A stretch of DNA of 64,000 bases, taken from assembly GCA_028622995.1 (NCBI GenBank), contig JAJQJQ010000031.1, positions 1,302,001 through 1,366,000 on the forward strand. Reading direction: 5' to 3'. Both the position numbers and the translations under genes were made by a program. This DNA comes from Panagrolaimus kolymaensis. Lineage: Eukaryota > Nematoda > Chromadorea > Rhabditida > Panagrolaimidae. Below, piece after piece: positions 46,266 to 58,500 of this stretch (position 1 is its first letter; each line of letters begins with the position of its first letter). Below the pieces are notes generated by a model. That model saw nothing but the letters and a program-made list of their open reading frames with translations, did no database searches and was not told the origin of the DNA.

Positions 46266-48461
46266 CTAATACCGTTTTTTTTGTTTGGATTTATTATTTG
46301 CCCCATTTGTATCAAAATGGGCATGAAGAGCTAAGATTTCTTGAGATGTTAGTGTCATCGAATAATCAATCGTTACCGCTGATATTTGTCCCAAAAATAG
46401 CCATTCCACTTTGAGATATCCATCTTCATTTATTTCCATTATTATAGTGAAATCTGCTGGACCTTTTTGCTGTTTCATTATTTTCATAGATATTTCGCCC
46501 AAATTATGATTTTTTGTCGTATCCTTTTCTGTGCCTTCATGGATCTATAAAAATAAATATAAAAATCAAAAAATTAAAAATAAATAAAAATTGACACATA
46601 CTTCAACCATAAATTTTTGGTTGACATCATAATTAGTAAGGAAATTAGTATCAGATCGCAAAACTTTTGTTGTGGGAATTTTAGTATTTTTCGGAAGAAA
46701 TACCCAATTTTCTAAGAAACATTCTTTATTCTTTAACTGCTTTGAAGTACAGTTATTGATATTTCTTGTGCAACCAATAGATTCACGAACGAGAAATGGA
46801 ATAAATCTGTATTCTAAAAATCCATTAAATTTTTTTAGCTTTAAACGTATTTGAAAATCGATCGCTTACTTTCATCTTCATTATTAACTTTAATAATCTT
46901 AAAATATCGCCCATCCGTATATAATATTGGGTAAGAATCTATTCCATCCCCAAAATTAAATTCATCAATATCATGGAGAATAATATCAGGATTAACAAGC
47001 AAAATAATATTTCCCTTACTGGCGGCGGCAGACTTATTCGCAGCTTTTATTAAATTTAGAAAATCGATAAAAATTTTATCCCAATGTTCAAAATTTAAAT
47101 TTGGTAAAACTAACATTGAAAACTTTTTTGATTCACGTTTTAATTTATGTAATTCACGCTCACTATGAAAAAAGGTTAAAACTTTTTCTGCATCCTTGAT
47201 ATAATCCATTTTCTTAAACAATTTGTGACGACAATGTTTTGTAAAAGCAGAAACTCTATCTGTGAGTTTTATAAGATTTTTATTCGCTTTGAATAGTTTT
47301 GTATCAGCTTTTTCTCGATGAAATGTAACAACAATAGATTCATCAATTATTTTATAAAGGCGATTTACAGCTTTATCAAAATTTGATTTTCTCATTTTCC
47401 ACCAATTTGTTTCATTCTTTGTAAAATATATTTGATTTTCATTGAGCTCATTGCAATGATCATTCATGATTTCGATGAGCTTTTCAATATCCGACAACAT
47501 TTCGCTAATTTCGTGTAAAATGTGTGGTGAAAGTGGTTTGTAGCTTAAATTTTTTAAATAACTAATTCGAAAATGATTTCTCAAAATTTCTAATGGAATA
47601 AGTTCATAACTTATTTGAACTCCTTTGCCATGATTGTATTGGGATATTCTTCCACCCATGCTTTGCATAAATTTTCGAGCTCCAATTATAGTGGTAACGT
47701 CATCTCCAGATTCTATAGCCACATCCGCTTCAACATTAATGTCCACACTTTCATCATGATCCGTAAAATTTAGACCTCCTTCTAGTATGGTATTAGCGGT
47801 AGCAGAAATAGCTAATTTTTTTATTATACCACCTCCTTCAAGCATTCTTTGTAATTTTCCTTTTATAACAAATAAATCATCTGTTACTTTTTGAGATAAC
47901 GTAACAACCGCATTTCCACCATATTGAATTCCAACGACCATATGAGTAGCGTGAAATCCAATGTTTGTGAAATCAAAATAATCCTTTTAATTGGAGGCTT
48001 GAAGAATTAAAGTTTCCTTGGTTGTTGTTGATTTTAAAATTAAACTGCATTCAATCGATTTGCTGCTATATTGTTTGCGCAGAATAAATTCTGCCGCGCC
48101 TCCAAGTTTTATAAAGCCTAAAGCAATTCGAAGTTGAAATTCTCCTTTAATATCCAAAGCAATCATTTTATCTGACTTCTTTGAAGCAAAAGAATATGCG
48201 TATTTTGTATTTGGATTTTCTACGCTTTTAACATAATTTTCAATTGAGCTCCTTAATAAATTTTGATTATCTATAATTTAGTTTCAAGCGAAAACATACT
48301 TTTTTAAAATATTTATTCCAGTGAATTCATTTTTGTATGCATTATAAAGAGCACCAAATTCAGCAGTTCTTCCAATTGCAGGCACATTTAAAGTATTATG
48401 GCTTTCAATTAGCGAAATAAAAAATAATAAAAATATCAAAAAAAATTGATGCACAAACATT
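46266..48461 (-). pseudogene. SNTX-family (stonustoxin-like) protein fused to Hsp70 beta domain, apparently broken
   Basis: Four exons: 48461-48300, 48251-46870, 46813-46602, 46544-46266. The start encodes a hydrophobic signal-like stretch, then an SNTX-type opening (VPAIGRTAEFGALYN). Exon 2 carries the rest of a MACPF-like SNTX domain (VGIQYGGNAVV, ISYELIPLEIL), a helical FAT-like region, and a thioredoxin-like segment near its end. Exons 3-4 match the Hsp70 substrate-binding beta domain (LPKNTKIPTTK, MVEIHEGTEKD, EINEDGYLKVEW) without an Hsp70 ATPase domain. In the SNTX family the order MACPF-FAT-thioredoxin is established; the Hsp70 end is unusual. Two lesions are visible: a frame change at the A7 run 48419-48425 between the signal and the mature part, and an in-frame TAA at 47989-47987. 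Either this is a recent pseudogene or the assembly has errors, since the rest of the frame is well preserved. Toxicity is not implied; SNTX-like genes occur in non-venomous animals. Confidence 0.7.
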
Positions 48462-50013
48462 CTTTATGGTCGTTTAAAACAAAACAAAAAAAATTAAAGT
48501 ATAGAAATTTTCTTCTTCTATATAAATAAAAAACTTTCAGTACAGGAATTCATTTCATAGCTTGCTTGTTATCATTTTTTTGAAAAAGAATTGACAATTT
48601 ATTTTTTTTATCATGTAATTTAATGAATGTGGGTTTGGCAATTAAGCTCTTTTTTGTTTTATTCGGATTATAAATGAATAAAAGAAAGAAAAAGTATCTT
48701 GAAATCAAAATATTTGCTTTAAACTCCCATGCATTTTATTGTAAATTAAGGATACTAAATATAACAATAAACATTCACCGATTTTCATGTGTTTTGGCAA
48801 TAAATAAAAAGCTTGTAATTATTTAAAGATTTCGTTTGTTTATTTAAAAAAAAAGATACATACAATACAATAGAAACTGTTTTCAGATTAAAAAAAGGTT
48901 GTTTTGATGCTTTCATTTTTATTCATTGTGAAATGTATATTTTTTTTTGAAATCATTTATGTTAGATGTTTTTTTTCCATTTTTCCTCTTTGATGTTGTT
49001 GGCTTACAAATGAAAAATGCTTTTTTTGCAAAATGACTAAGATCAAGTCCGTAAAAAAAAGACAATAATGAGTCGGGATATTTTTTTAGCTTTGTTTTAT
49101 TTTTTCAATGACTGTTCGCTTTTATTTTTCAAACACCGCAAAAAAGGCAAAACAAAAATATACCGGAAATAACAGATGTTTCTATTTCTTCAGTTTTTAT
49201 TATTTTAAAAATTTGTTGGAAAAAAGGTGGCTTGAATTGGCTGCAACAAACAGAAATATGCGCTTGTCGCTCTAACAAACAATAAAAAAGAAAAAGTGTA
49301 TTTTAGACTTTGAAGATGCGACTGTTGCTGCTGCTATGCATTCTTTTTAAGTTTGTTAATAAGTTAAGTAAGCAAATGAGTTTTTCTGATGAGTGAATGA
49401 GTGACAATTATTTATCTTTCACTCATAAACTGACACTTTTTTATCCCTTTAATATTTTTGAACGTTAATGATTCACCAAAATTCTTCAGTTAATTTTTGT
49501 TGTTCAGAAAACCTGAATTCTTTGAGCACAAAAAACAGCCACCTTTGCAAATAACAAATTTAATTACGCCTGATTAAGTCTAAAACAATTGATATTTTCT
49601 ATCCACAAAATTTTAAATTTTTATTTAAAGGAACAAGACTATTTGATGCCTTTTTGAAATTTCGTTTACGGGTCATAGAAGTTGCGAATGCCAAGCGCGT
49701 GTTTGAATTTAACGTGTAATTTTTTTAATGACACGTAAATTCAAATTGGCGGTTGGCGAAATGAACTTCTATGACCCGTAAAACGAAATTTTGAAAAAGG
49801 CATCAAATAGTCTTGTTCCTTTAAATAATTTTGTACACACAGCATAATGATAAATAAAAGTAAAAATTCTATTAATATGCAAAAAAAGAATGAAGATTGA
49901 AATCGAAAGTATAATATATTAGTAAGTGAGTCTAAAGTAATAATCTCTTTCCGTAAGTTATATTCTACCAAAGAATGAATATTATAATCACAGTAATAAT
50001 AATCCAAATACTA
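48462..50013. other. intergenic region with an inverted-repeat element
   Basis: AT-rich. The main structure is the foldback at 49621-49828, described separately. No gene recognised. Confidence 0.55.
49621..49828. repeat. long imperfect inverted repeat (foldback/MITE-like)
   Basis: Left arm from 49621 (ttatttaaaggaacaagac) and right arm ending 49828 pair for about 100 bases each around a centre near 49724. The outer 35 bases are identical, with a few indels and mismatches inside. The arms include gcctttttgaaatttcgttt and acgggtcatagaagtt. The ends can be drawn as TTAA-flanked (49625-49628 and 49821-49824), the target type of piggyBac-like elements, but the duplication is ambiguous because TTAA is palindromic. 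No coding capacity. Confidence 0.8.
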
Positions 50014-50986
50014 TCAAGATTTGATAGCTTTTTCTGGTATTAAACGTTGGGTTAAATCCTTCTAAAAATAAAATTCCATTAATTTAATTCAAAGGTATAA
50101 TGAGGAAAAAAGTGATAAGCTTACCAAAGCTTCCAGTTCCCGCGAAGACACAAGATTAAATTCAGTAATAAAATAATAAAAATGTTTATAGAGGGTATTT
50201 GCATGGGGTTCCTAAAAAGTGGAAAATAATGTTGATTACCCAAAGTTTGGTGGCTTACAGCTCCAATATCAAGTAGCCGATCAAAATGGTGTATATATAC
50301 ATGAACAAAAACTCTAAATAATCGAGTTAAAATCTTTTTACATATTTGTCGAAAATCATGAGGGAATGGTATTTCTGAAACAAAAAGTTAATTTAGTTTT
50401 ATATATTCTTTTCTTTGTTTTTTTTTTAAAAACTTACGAACATTAACAGGAAAAACATTTTCATCATTTATTCTCATTTCTATCCATTCCATCAGTTCAT
50501 TTACATACATAGGAGCTGGAAGTTTAGTGGGTTTTTTATATCGATCTCCATCTTGCCATAAATATTCATATCTAGCTCCACCACACATAGTTGGACATGT
50601 TTCTCGAGTACACACGTCACTTATGGTTCCATAAAGGAGATTTATGCGATTGAAAAAGTCCACAGCTAAAAATTAGAATATATTTAATAATTCTTATGAA
50701 ATAAAAACAGTTTTGAATATATTCTTACTATGAACTGCCAACCAATCATCAAAATTTTCATTTGCTGGAAGTTTAACCCCTTGTTTTAAATCCAATCCCG
50801 CATGCAAAGTGGCTTGAGCTTGTTTATGCAAATTATATCGAAGTGTACCAACTGGAAATTTTTTCTTTGGTCGAAAAGTCTAAAATATTAATTTAATTTA
50901 ACTTTTTCTTATTTTTCAATTCATTAAATCAATTTTTTTACCTTATGTTTATTAACATGAAGAAAATCAAAAAATGAAGTTGCCAT
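50014..50986 (-). CDS. MOB kinase activator, MOB3 type
   Basis: Mob-family adaptor that binds and modulates NDR/LATS or STE20-type kinases in Hippo/STRIPAK-like signalling. Six exons close in frame: 50986-50942, 50879-50729, 50665-50438, 50374-50259, 50211-50125, 50061-50014 (224 residues; MOB3 proteins are about 217). The zinc site is complete with canonical spacing: Cys84-x4-Cys89 (CTRETC) and His166-x4-His171 (HVYIHH). Diagnostic lines are [42 protein letters not shown] and [14 protein letters not shown]. The [20 protein letters not shown]-terminal helix fits MOB3 rather than MOB1 or MOB4. The start was set at the ATG 15 codons before the first conserved exon. A real, probably functional gene. 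Confidence 0.95.
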
Positions 50987-52373
50987 TTCCTCGGCAAATC
51001 AGCTTAAAAAAATGGATTTATTAGCAAAATTTTCACACTCAAACTTGACAGGTCATTAAAAAAAAGTTAAGTCGGCACCATTTGGAACTAACAAACGAAC
51101 GCAAAAAGTAACAATAAAGCGCTTTTTTATAAAAGCATTGAGAAAAAAAATTTGATGATCGACAGGAAATAAAAAAAGCTTATGCTTTTTTGAATATATT
51201 TACAAGCCTCAAAAACATCGAAGAACGAACGAAGCGACGAAAGCAGCTGCTACCAAATAAAAAAATAGAAGAGGAAAAAGCTGGTTCTTGGGTTAAAAAA
51301 TAAGCAGCGAGCGATGGAAAGAAAGCAATTGCGATTTTCACATTCATTCAAAAATTTTGCAAAATAAAAAAGCCCGAAGAAGAAGCATGCTTGCTTTCTT
51401 TTTTTTCTATCAAAGTAGGTTTCAGCCAGCCAAGCCATGACTAAGTGCGTTATATTTTTTTATTTGCAAAATACGCGGCGGCGGACAAACCAATGAAGCT
51501 TTTTTTCGGTTGCATCCTTTTTAGAAAAAATAAAATATAGAGTAAAGACTGGCACGCGCAAAAACGGGAAACGGCTTTTTCGTTAAAAAAAATAAAATGA
51601 ATAAAATCCGCTTCAGTTTCTTGGCAAAAAAAAAATGAATGTAATTAAAAAATAAAAAAGAAAACTAAAAGTATCTTTCTTTAAAAGTTAAATTTTTAAC
51701 TAAAAAAATAAAAGAAATGAAAAAGAGAAGAATAAAATTGACGGCGTCCATAAAAGTGGAAAAAGTTGTTTTGACCTAAAGTGTTCACTTCACTTGTCAC
51801 ACGCACTTCGTCGTCGTCCTTGCAACCCGACTCATCTCACATCAAAGAATGAAAAAAAAGTTGGTGCGCAAAGCAAAATTGGAATGAATGACCTTCGATG
51901 AACTTTGCCGCCTCGCATAAACGAAAGAAAGGACTTTTTATTTTATTTTTTTTTATTCAATCATTTTATTTTTATGCGTTTTTTGACAGTTTCATGGATT
52001 TTTTTTTATTGGAATTCAGGGGAAAAAGTGTGAGTATTTAAAACTTTATTGGAGAAGAAAAAGAACATTTTCTGTTATCTAAAATATTTTCAAAAAAGTT
52101 TGGAATAACTTTAGAAATCGATGGATTAATTAATAAAAGAATCAACTTTGACTGTTCAAATTATTTTAAATTAAAAAATCGATGTGAAGAAGCATTTCTC
52201 TCTAGACAAATCTCTCACAAATGAACGGAAAATAACTTTCTTTTTTGTTTCTGTTAAATATTATGATTAATGCATGATTGTATTAATCAACACACAAATT
52301 GCAAATCAATTTATTTTTTAACTATGTCAGATATTTTTTATAAACATAGTTGATTTAAATGGTTTTTAAAGGT
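50987..52373. other. intergenic, 1.4 kb
   Basis: No gene recognised. A cgtcgtcgtc word at 51808-51817 lies about 830 bases upstream of the MOB3 start. The rest is AT-rich; the short frame at 51250-51438 lacks coding character. Confidence 0.5.
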
Positions 52374-53627
52374 TTATAAATGTCGACGACGTAAAGCTGC
52401 TGCTTGTCGGAATTTACTATACGCTCCTTCACTTGGAGCAGCTGGAGCAGAAGGTACTGGAGCTGCACCACCACTTGGGGCACTACCTCCATATCCAGAC
52501 GGAGATACTTCAGATGGACCACTTCCATCGCCAGTACTAGCAACTGGAGCAGGTTGTTCATAACCACCTCCAGAAGTTCCAGTAGAGCCAGAAGTTGGAG
52601 CATCACCGCTTCGTGGAGGACATGGGCAATATTCAGCATCATCACCAGGTGTTCCTGGATTTCCTTTAGTACCAGGAACTCCATCTTTTCCAGGAGCACC
52701 AACTTTTCCAACTGGGCCAGGTTCACCAACTGGACCAGGAGCCGCATCATCTCCTCTTTCTCCAGGAGCGCCTTCATCTCCGTCCATACCTGGCATTCCA
52801 GATTCACCTTTAGGTCCAGGAGGGCCCTAGAAAAAAAATAATTTTTAAAAAAGTTTTAAAATGTTTTGCTCACTTTAGAAAAGCCAATTCCATCTTCACC
52901 TGGTTGACCTTTCTCGCCTGTAGGTCCCATATCTCCGGGATAACCAAGATCGCCTTCTGGACCTTCTTCACCAATTTCTCCATCTCGACCTGCCATGCCT
53001 TGTGGGCCACTTTCACCTTTAGGTCCACGTTGGCCTCGTTTTCCTTTGTAACCGGGTCTAAAATTTTGTATTCGAAAATAAAAAATAGATTTCTTTGGAA
53101 CTTACAATCCAGCAGGACCAGCAGGGCAAGGAGCACATGAATCGGGTAAATGGTCATATGGATTATCTTCAGCTCCCATACCAGGATTACCTGCTACTCC
53201 ATCCATTCCATTCATGCCAGGCTCACCAGGCATACCAGGTGGACCTTTAGGTCCAGCAGCGCATTTACTTCCAGTCGAACTGCTACTGCTGCTGCTAGTT
53301 TTTGGAGCTTCTTGATTACCATTTCCAAGACCGCCGTCGTCTAAAATTAAATAATACATGTTAAGGGGTTTCTCTATTATATGCAAACTTACATTGACGT
53401 CTATGACGAACAACAGATCGAACTTGTCTTATTTCATCGCCTTGTTGCATGAGTTCCTTCCACATGACATTAGATAAATCAAGATATTCTCGTCGTTCTT
53501 GTGCCAGTTCAGCTTCCATATTTGCAACTTCTTGAAGCATCGTTGGAATTCCAACAATTAAAGCTACAAAAGCTAAACCTGCAATGGTGGCAGAAATGGT
53601 AATAGAAGAACGCATAGGCCAATCCAT
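52374..53627 (-). CDS. cuticle collagen
   Basis: Structural collagen of the nematode cuticle. Four exons close in frame: 53627-53393, 53340-53106, 53057-52874, 52826-52374 (368 residues). The N-terminal nematode cuticle collagen domain includes a hydrophobic helix ([19 protein letters not shown]) used for type II membrane insertion, then an amphipathic segment and the subtilisin/furin-type site RHRR at the exon 1/2 junction. A Ser-rich linker follows. Gly-X-Y blocks are interrupted by short gaps with paired cysteines (CAPCPAG and YCPCPP) that form inter-chain disulfides. The C-terminus is Gly/Ser/Pro-rich and ends in ALRRRHL. Which of the many col subfamilies it belongs to is not assigned. 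Confidence 0.96.
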
Positions 53628-54895
53628 GACTAAAAAAATTCCTTAAGTTTCATTAAAAAAAGAAGAAACGCAAAAAAATTAATATCCACGGAGATAATAA
53701 AAAGTAAAAAAATATAATTAAGTTGAAGAGAAGGATATTTCAGATTCCCTTTTATCCTTTTTTTTCTTTGTTGAAGCGAAGCATAAAAAATTGCTCCGCC
53801 TAAAAGAAAAGAAGGATGAAATTATGTCGTCGTCGGTTCCTCATTCTTCCCTGACTCACTTTTTTTTATGATTTTCTTTTTTAATTGACCGACAAATAAA
53901 AAATAAATCCGGAATCTATCTTGCAAGTAAATCGGTTTTGAATTTAGAGCAGCACATTAAAGGAAAATAATTAGCTTTCATTAAAAAATAACTCGAAACT
54001 CATTTGCCGCCGTCAATCAAAATGTTAACTTCCAGAAAATTTTAGCAAAGAAGTTTTAAAAGCTGGAGATTTGTAACTTTTATTTCAGTAAAATATATAA
54101 AAAATTCAAATTCGTTACTTTTTGATTGGATACGGTCAATTTTTCGAACCGTCAGAAAGCTTCTTCAACAAAAAAAAACTGTTGGAATTTGCAAAAAAGC
54201 TTAAACAGGATTATCACTTTTTTCTTTGACTATGCTAGTCTGATATGAAACATGTTTTTTAGGCCCGATAACATCAAGACATGTCGTCGGTTAGATGCTA
54301 ATTCAAAGGAATTATTTATTGCTTGATTTTATCTATCTTTATTAAGGCTTCTAAGACGTTTTTTATACTTTTAAATTATTTTGGAATCACGATATTCTAG
54401 CTAATTTTTATCTGCATTGATTTAAATAATTTTTTATCTTAATTGTTAAACTGCTATAAACTTGGTAAAAAAAATGTATACGAAACTGTTGAATCAAAAT
54501 AGTGAAATATTTTATTTTTTGAATGAATTCCAAAAAACAGTTGTCTAAATATTGTCGTCACTCGGTGTAATAGTGCATGGTGAACTTAAAATTTTGTGTT
54601 ATCTGCCGACAATTACAAAATAAAAAAATGTTTACAAGGCAACTAAGTGCAAGAACAACAACAAAGATAATAAATAAAACAGAAAACACAAGAGCAAACA
54701 ATTCCAAACAATAGGTTTACTATGAGGAGGAGGAAGTAAAATAATTATTGTTTCAACCATCCAACACCAAAAACGATAATATAAAATCACATTAAAATGA
54801 AGAAACAAGCGCTTTCGAATCAAATTAATGAATGTTCTTTATTTGAAATAAATCCAATCCTTTAAATATAAAAGTAAAAAGATAATTTAACTATT
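53628..54895. promoter_or_regulatory. divergent region (collagen / one-module TSP1-like gene)
   Basis: 1.27 kb containing the promoters of two divergent genes for extracellular proteins. A gtcgtcgtcgg word at 53825-53835 is about 200 bases upstream of the collagen ATG. No gene recognised. Confidence 0.4.
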
Positions 54896-55345
54896 ATGAT
54901 TTTCAAATTGCTAATACTGTGTCAAATAGTATTATTATTTAATTTCATTCAAATTGAGGTAAGATTCATAAGTTTACTTTTCAGGCATAAGTTTTTCTTT
55001 TAAATATATTATATTTAGTCAAACTTTAATTTCTTTGAAGCAATTTTTTAATTTTTTTATAATATTTAGGCTATCGTTCCTGTGGTTCCATGTCCCACAA
55101 GTGGAGGTGCATGGTCACCATGGACTAATTTACCTTGCAGTGATACATGTGGATTATGCGGAATTTTAAGACGAACAAGAACATGCCTAACCGCTGGAAT
55201 GGGATGTAACTGCATTGGTTCCACTATAGACTCAAGTCAACAACGATGTGCTGAAAATCTTTGCATGTTTCCTCGACCCATGTGTTGCGGAAATTCTAGA
55301 CGAGGATTAAAAAACAGAAGATTTATTTGTGTTCCAACAGTTTAA
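54896..55345 (+). CDS. secreted one-module TSP1-like protein
   Basis: Small secreted Cys-rich protein. Two exons close in frame: 54896-54958 and 55070-55345 (112 residues). Exon 1 encodes a hydrophobic signal peptide (LLILCQIVLLFNFIQIEA). The single module contains GGAWSPWTNLPCSDTCGLCG, then R-R-T-R-T-C, a CNC pair, and a closing MCCGNS segment. It follows the same CGxC pattern and the same Cys-Cys ending as modules of the four-module gene at 44114, so the two are homologous and probably related by duplication within the region. No other domain; function unknown. Confidence 0.88.
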
Positions 55346-55523
55346 CGATTACGAAACAAATAAAAAATATTTGCTTTTTAATAATAACAAAATTTTAAAA
55401 GTAGGTAGTAATTACAATTTTAAAAAAACATAAAAAAATGATGATGAAATTAAAGGAATAACAAAACAAAAAATGTGATTGTTGATGTAAAAATAAAAAT
55501 TATAAGTATATGTATGCAAGTAT

Positions 55524-58500
55524 TTATATTTCCCGTCGTTGTTGTGATTGTTGATGTTGATCAAATAAACCTCCACCTCGATTTTTGATTACTTGTTGAT
55601 GATCCAATAATTTTTGTTTTAACATTTTTAAATGCTCCACCGCTGGATTTACAGTTACATTGGTGGTTTTTACATTGAATGAGCGATATTGTTTACTCTG
55701 AAAGAAAATTTTTTTTTTGCATAAATGGGATTTAAATTTTTATAAAATCCGGAAAACTTACTCTCGTGAAAAAAGTTCTTGGAGAATTTTGACTATCATC
55801 ATCTGTAAGGTCAGTTTTGCTCGCGGATAAATTTATTATGGGTTTGGTTGATCTTCTCAAATCTGCTGGAGGCTAAAAAATTTTTTTTTTAAAGTTCCAT
55901 CAAAGTTAAAAAAAATAAACTGACTGTTAAGGCTTTGGGACTTAAATTTGAAGCCAATTTAGTCATGGATGCATTTCTTGCTGGAGGTGGTCGTGGAGGC
56001 AACATATCACTTCTCCGCCGGAAGGGTGAACGAATTTCAACCGATGAAAACTAAAATCAAAAAACTTAGTGAAAAAAAATTAGATAGATTGGGAAGAAAA
56101 AAAGAGGCTTAAATTCTTTTAATCTATTTTTTCCTAAAGTATTTTTTTTTGTTATCATATTTATAGGAAAATTTTCTTGCAAGCCATGATTTGCAAGGTT
56201 AGCAAGTTAAAAAAAAGGGAGGTAAAAAATAAAACAATGACGCAAAAGCATAGAAAATTTATTTTTTAAGGAAGCAAAAATCATGCATGTAGTAACTTAC
56301 AAGGCCTAAATCACTCGGAGATCTTTGTTGTTGCTGCTGCTGTTGATGTTGCTTTTTGGGTGAAGAAGTATCATCATTGTTATTTTTTTCCTTTTCTTTT
56401 TCTTTTTGTTGTTTTATGGTTGCTGTTTCTTTTTCCTTCTTCAATGGAATTCTAAAAAAATGTGTTGGATGATTGTTAGTTAAAAAAACTGATAAAATAA
56501 ATGTTCGCTTACGCATGATATAAATCTTCACAAGGTAAATCATCTGGAATTTGATATCGTCCACCGGGAGAAGGTCGAATGGGTCGCTTATCAATGGGCG
56601 ATGGAGTTCTTAGAATTTGTTGAATTCCTTCCTCTTTTTCATTTTCATCATTAATTTTTTGTTGATTTTGTTTTAAAACAATTTCTTTTTCTTTGGGTTT
56701 AATTGGTTCAAGTAAAACTACGCTTTTTGGAGGGTTTGGATATTGAGGTTTTGGAATTTTTGGTGGTGGTTGAGAAAGTTGCAAATTATTTATATCTTCT
56801 TGTAATTTCCAATAATGTTCATTTATTCCTTCCGCAGTTATTCCCATTTCAAGTTTGTTGTTGTGATTGTCTTGATCGGAATTCCAAGATAATGATGATG
56901 TTGTAGTTTCTGAGGAAGTAGTAGGCGATGCAGGATTGGTAAAAGGTTGAGAAAAATTAAAGATAGGAGGTAAAGATATTTTTGAATCTCGTCGTTGACT
57001 TTGTTGTTGGTGGAGAAGTTGGTCTCTTTCAGACTAAAAAACAACAAAAATGTTATATATCAAAAAAGTTAATTAACTTTAAAAAAATGTGTTTTTGGGC
57101 CAAAAGCACTCACCTGATGAATTGAAATTGGAACAGGTTGTCCATTAACAGATGTAGCATAAATAAATTGAGGTGAACCAACTTGTGGGATAATCGCAGG
57201 TAAACCTGATACCATATCGATTGGAACCAGCTATAAAAAAATAAAAGTAATTAAAAATTTTAAAAACTTTGTTTTAGAAATATTTTTTTAAGTTTATTTT
57301 ATTTAACAAAAAAGTACCTGATAAACTAATAATGGCGATTGCTGGGTTGGGTTGGTGCTTGGCGGATTATTAGTTGTAGGCGAATTAGAGGAGGAAGCAA
57401 CAAAGCTATTGTTGGATGACTATAAAATAAAAAAAAGTTAAGCTAAGTTATTGTTTGATAAGCAAAAAAAGTTTATAAACATCAAAGAAAAAAGAAAAAG
57501 AAACCAGTCTCATTTCTGCAACAAAAAAAAACGCAAAAAAAGTTGCGAATATTATTTCCTTAAAAAATGATCCGATAAAGTGTCCACATTGGCTTAAAAG
57601 CAAATAATGAAAAAGAAAAAAAGTTCACAAAAAAAAAAAATAGTTTTATTTGGGAAGAACAGCTTTAAAAAAATCAAATATGGAATGAAAATGGAGATGG
57701 GTTTTTTCATCATTGATTATTTAAGAAGAATTTTTTGTAAATAAGCTTTTCCTTCTTTTTTTCGTTTTTTTTCCAAATAAGGAAGGAAGAAATAAAAAAA
57801 TAAAAAAAGAGAGACCAGAGCAAAAAAAAGGCTTAAAAGCGGCTTTTTGGACATCAAAAAAACATTTTTTAAATGATGAAAGTCTGTGTATTTTTTTTTG
57901 TTTGAGTGATGAGAAAAAGAAATAATAAATAATATTATTATTTCTTTCAACAATTTATTTTTCCATTTATTTTTTCAATTTGTGATGCTTACAAATAAAT
58001 TTTTAAACACGGACTATAATACAAAGAAAAGGCAAGCTAGCAAATAAAAAAATACTAAAAACATGTGAATGGCCTTTTTAATGAAAGCTTAAAATTTGTG
58101 TCTCAAAAAACGTAAAAAAAATACGTTAGTTAAAGGTGTGTCGTCGTAAAAAAAACATATCTTTGATGCCTGTGGCTTTTGGGGTCAGGCTCAACCAAGT
58201 CACAAAAGCGTCATGAAATTAAAAAAATAAATGCGCCGCCAGCCAACTAAGCAACTTAGCAAATGGGATTAAAGAATAGAAAAATAAATTTAGGGGTAGA
58301 AAAGTAACGAAAATTATTTTATATTTCAAAAGATAAGTTTTTTTTGTTTGAAATATTAAAAAATAAAAAAAATAAGCGTGTGAGCACAATTTTTTTTAAT
58401 ATACAAAATAATTATTAAAAAAATAAAAAAGTTTTTTTGTAACTGATTAGTTTTTATAGTTATTACTAAAATAAATATGGAAATTAAAACAATAAAAAAT

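Noticed and set aside
46841..47941. Reading the long minus-strand frame as a complete single-exon gene starting at its own Met
   Set aside because: The preceding and following exons are homologous continuations of the same SNTX-Hsp70 protein, and the frame begins right after the premature stop, so a start there would be artificial.
52404..52841. Plus-strand frame rich in Ser/Arg/Trp opposite the collagen
   Set aside because: Antisense shadow produced by Gly-X-Y codons of the minus-strand collagen.
57717..57953. Minus-strand Lys/Phe/Leu frame in the large intron
   Set aside because: Lies within the 1.4 kb intron of the Pro/Gln-rich gene. Low-complexity with no support.
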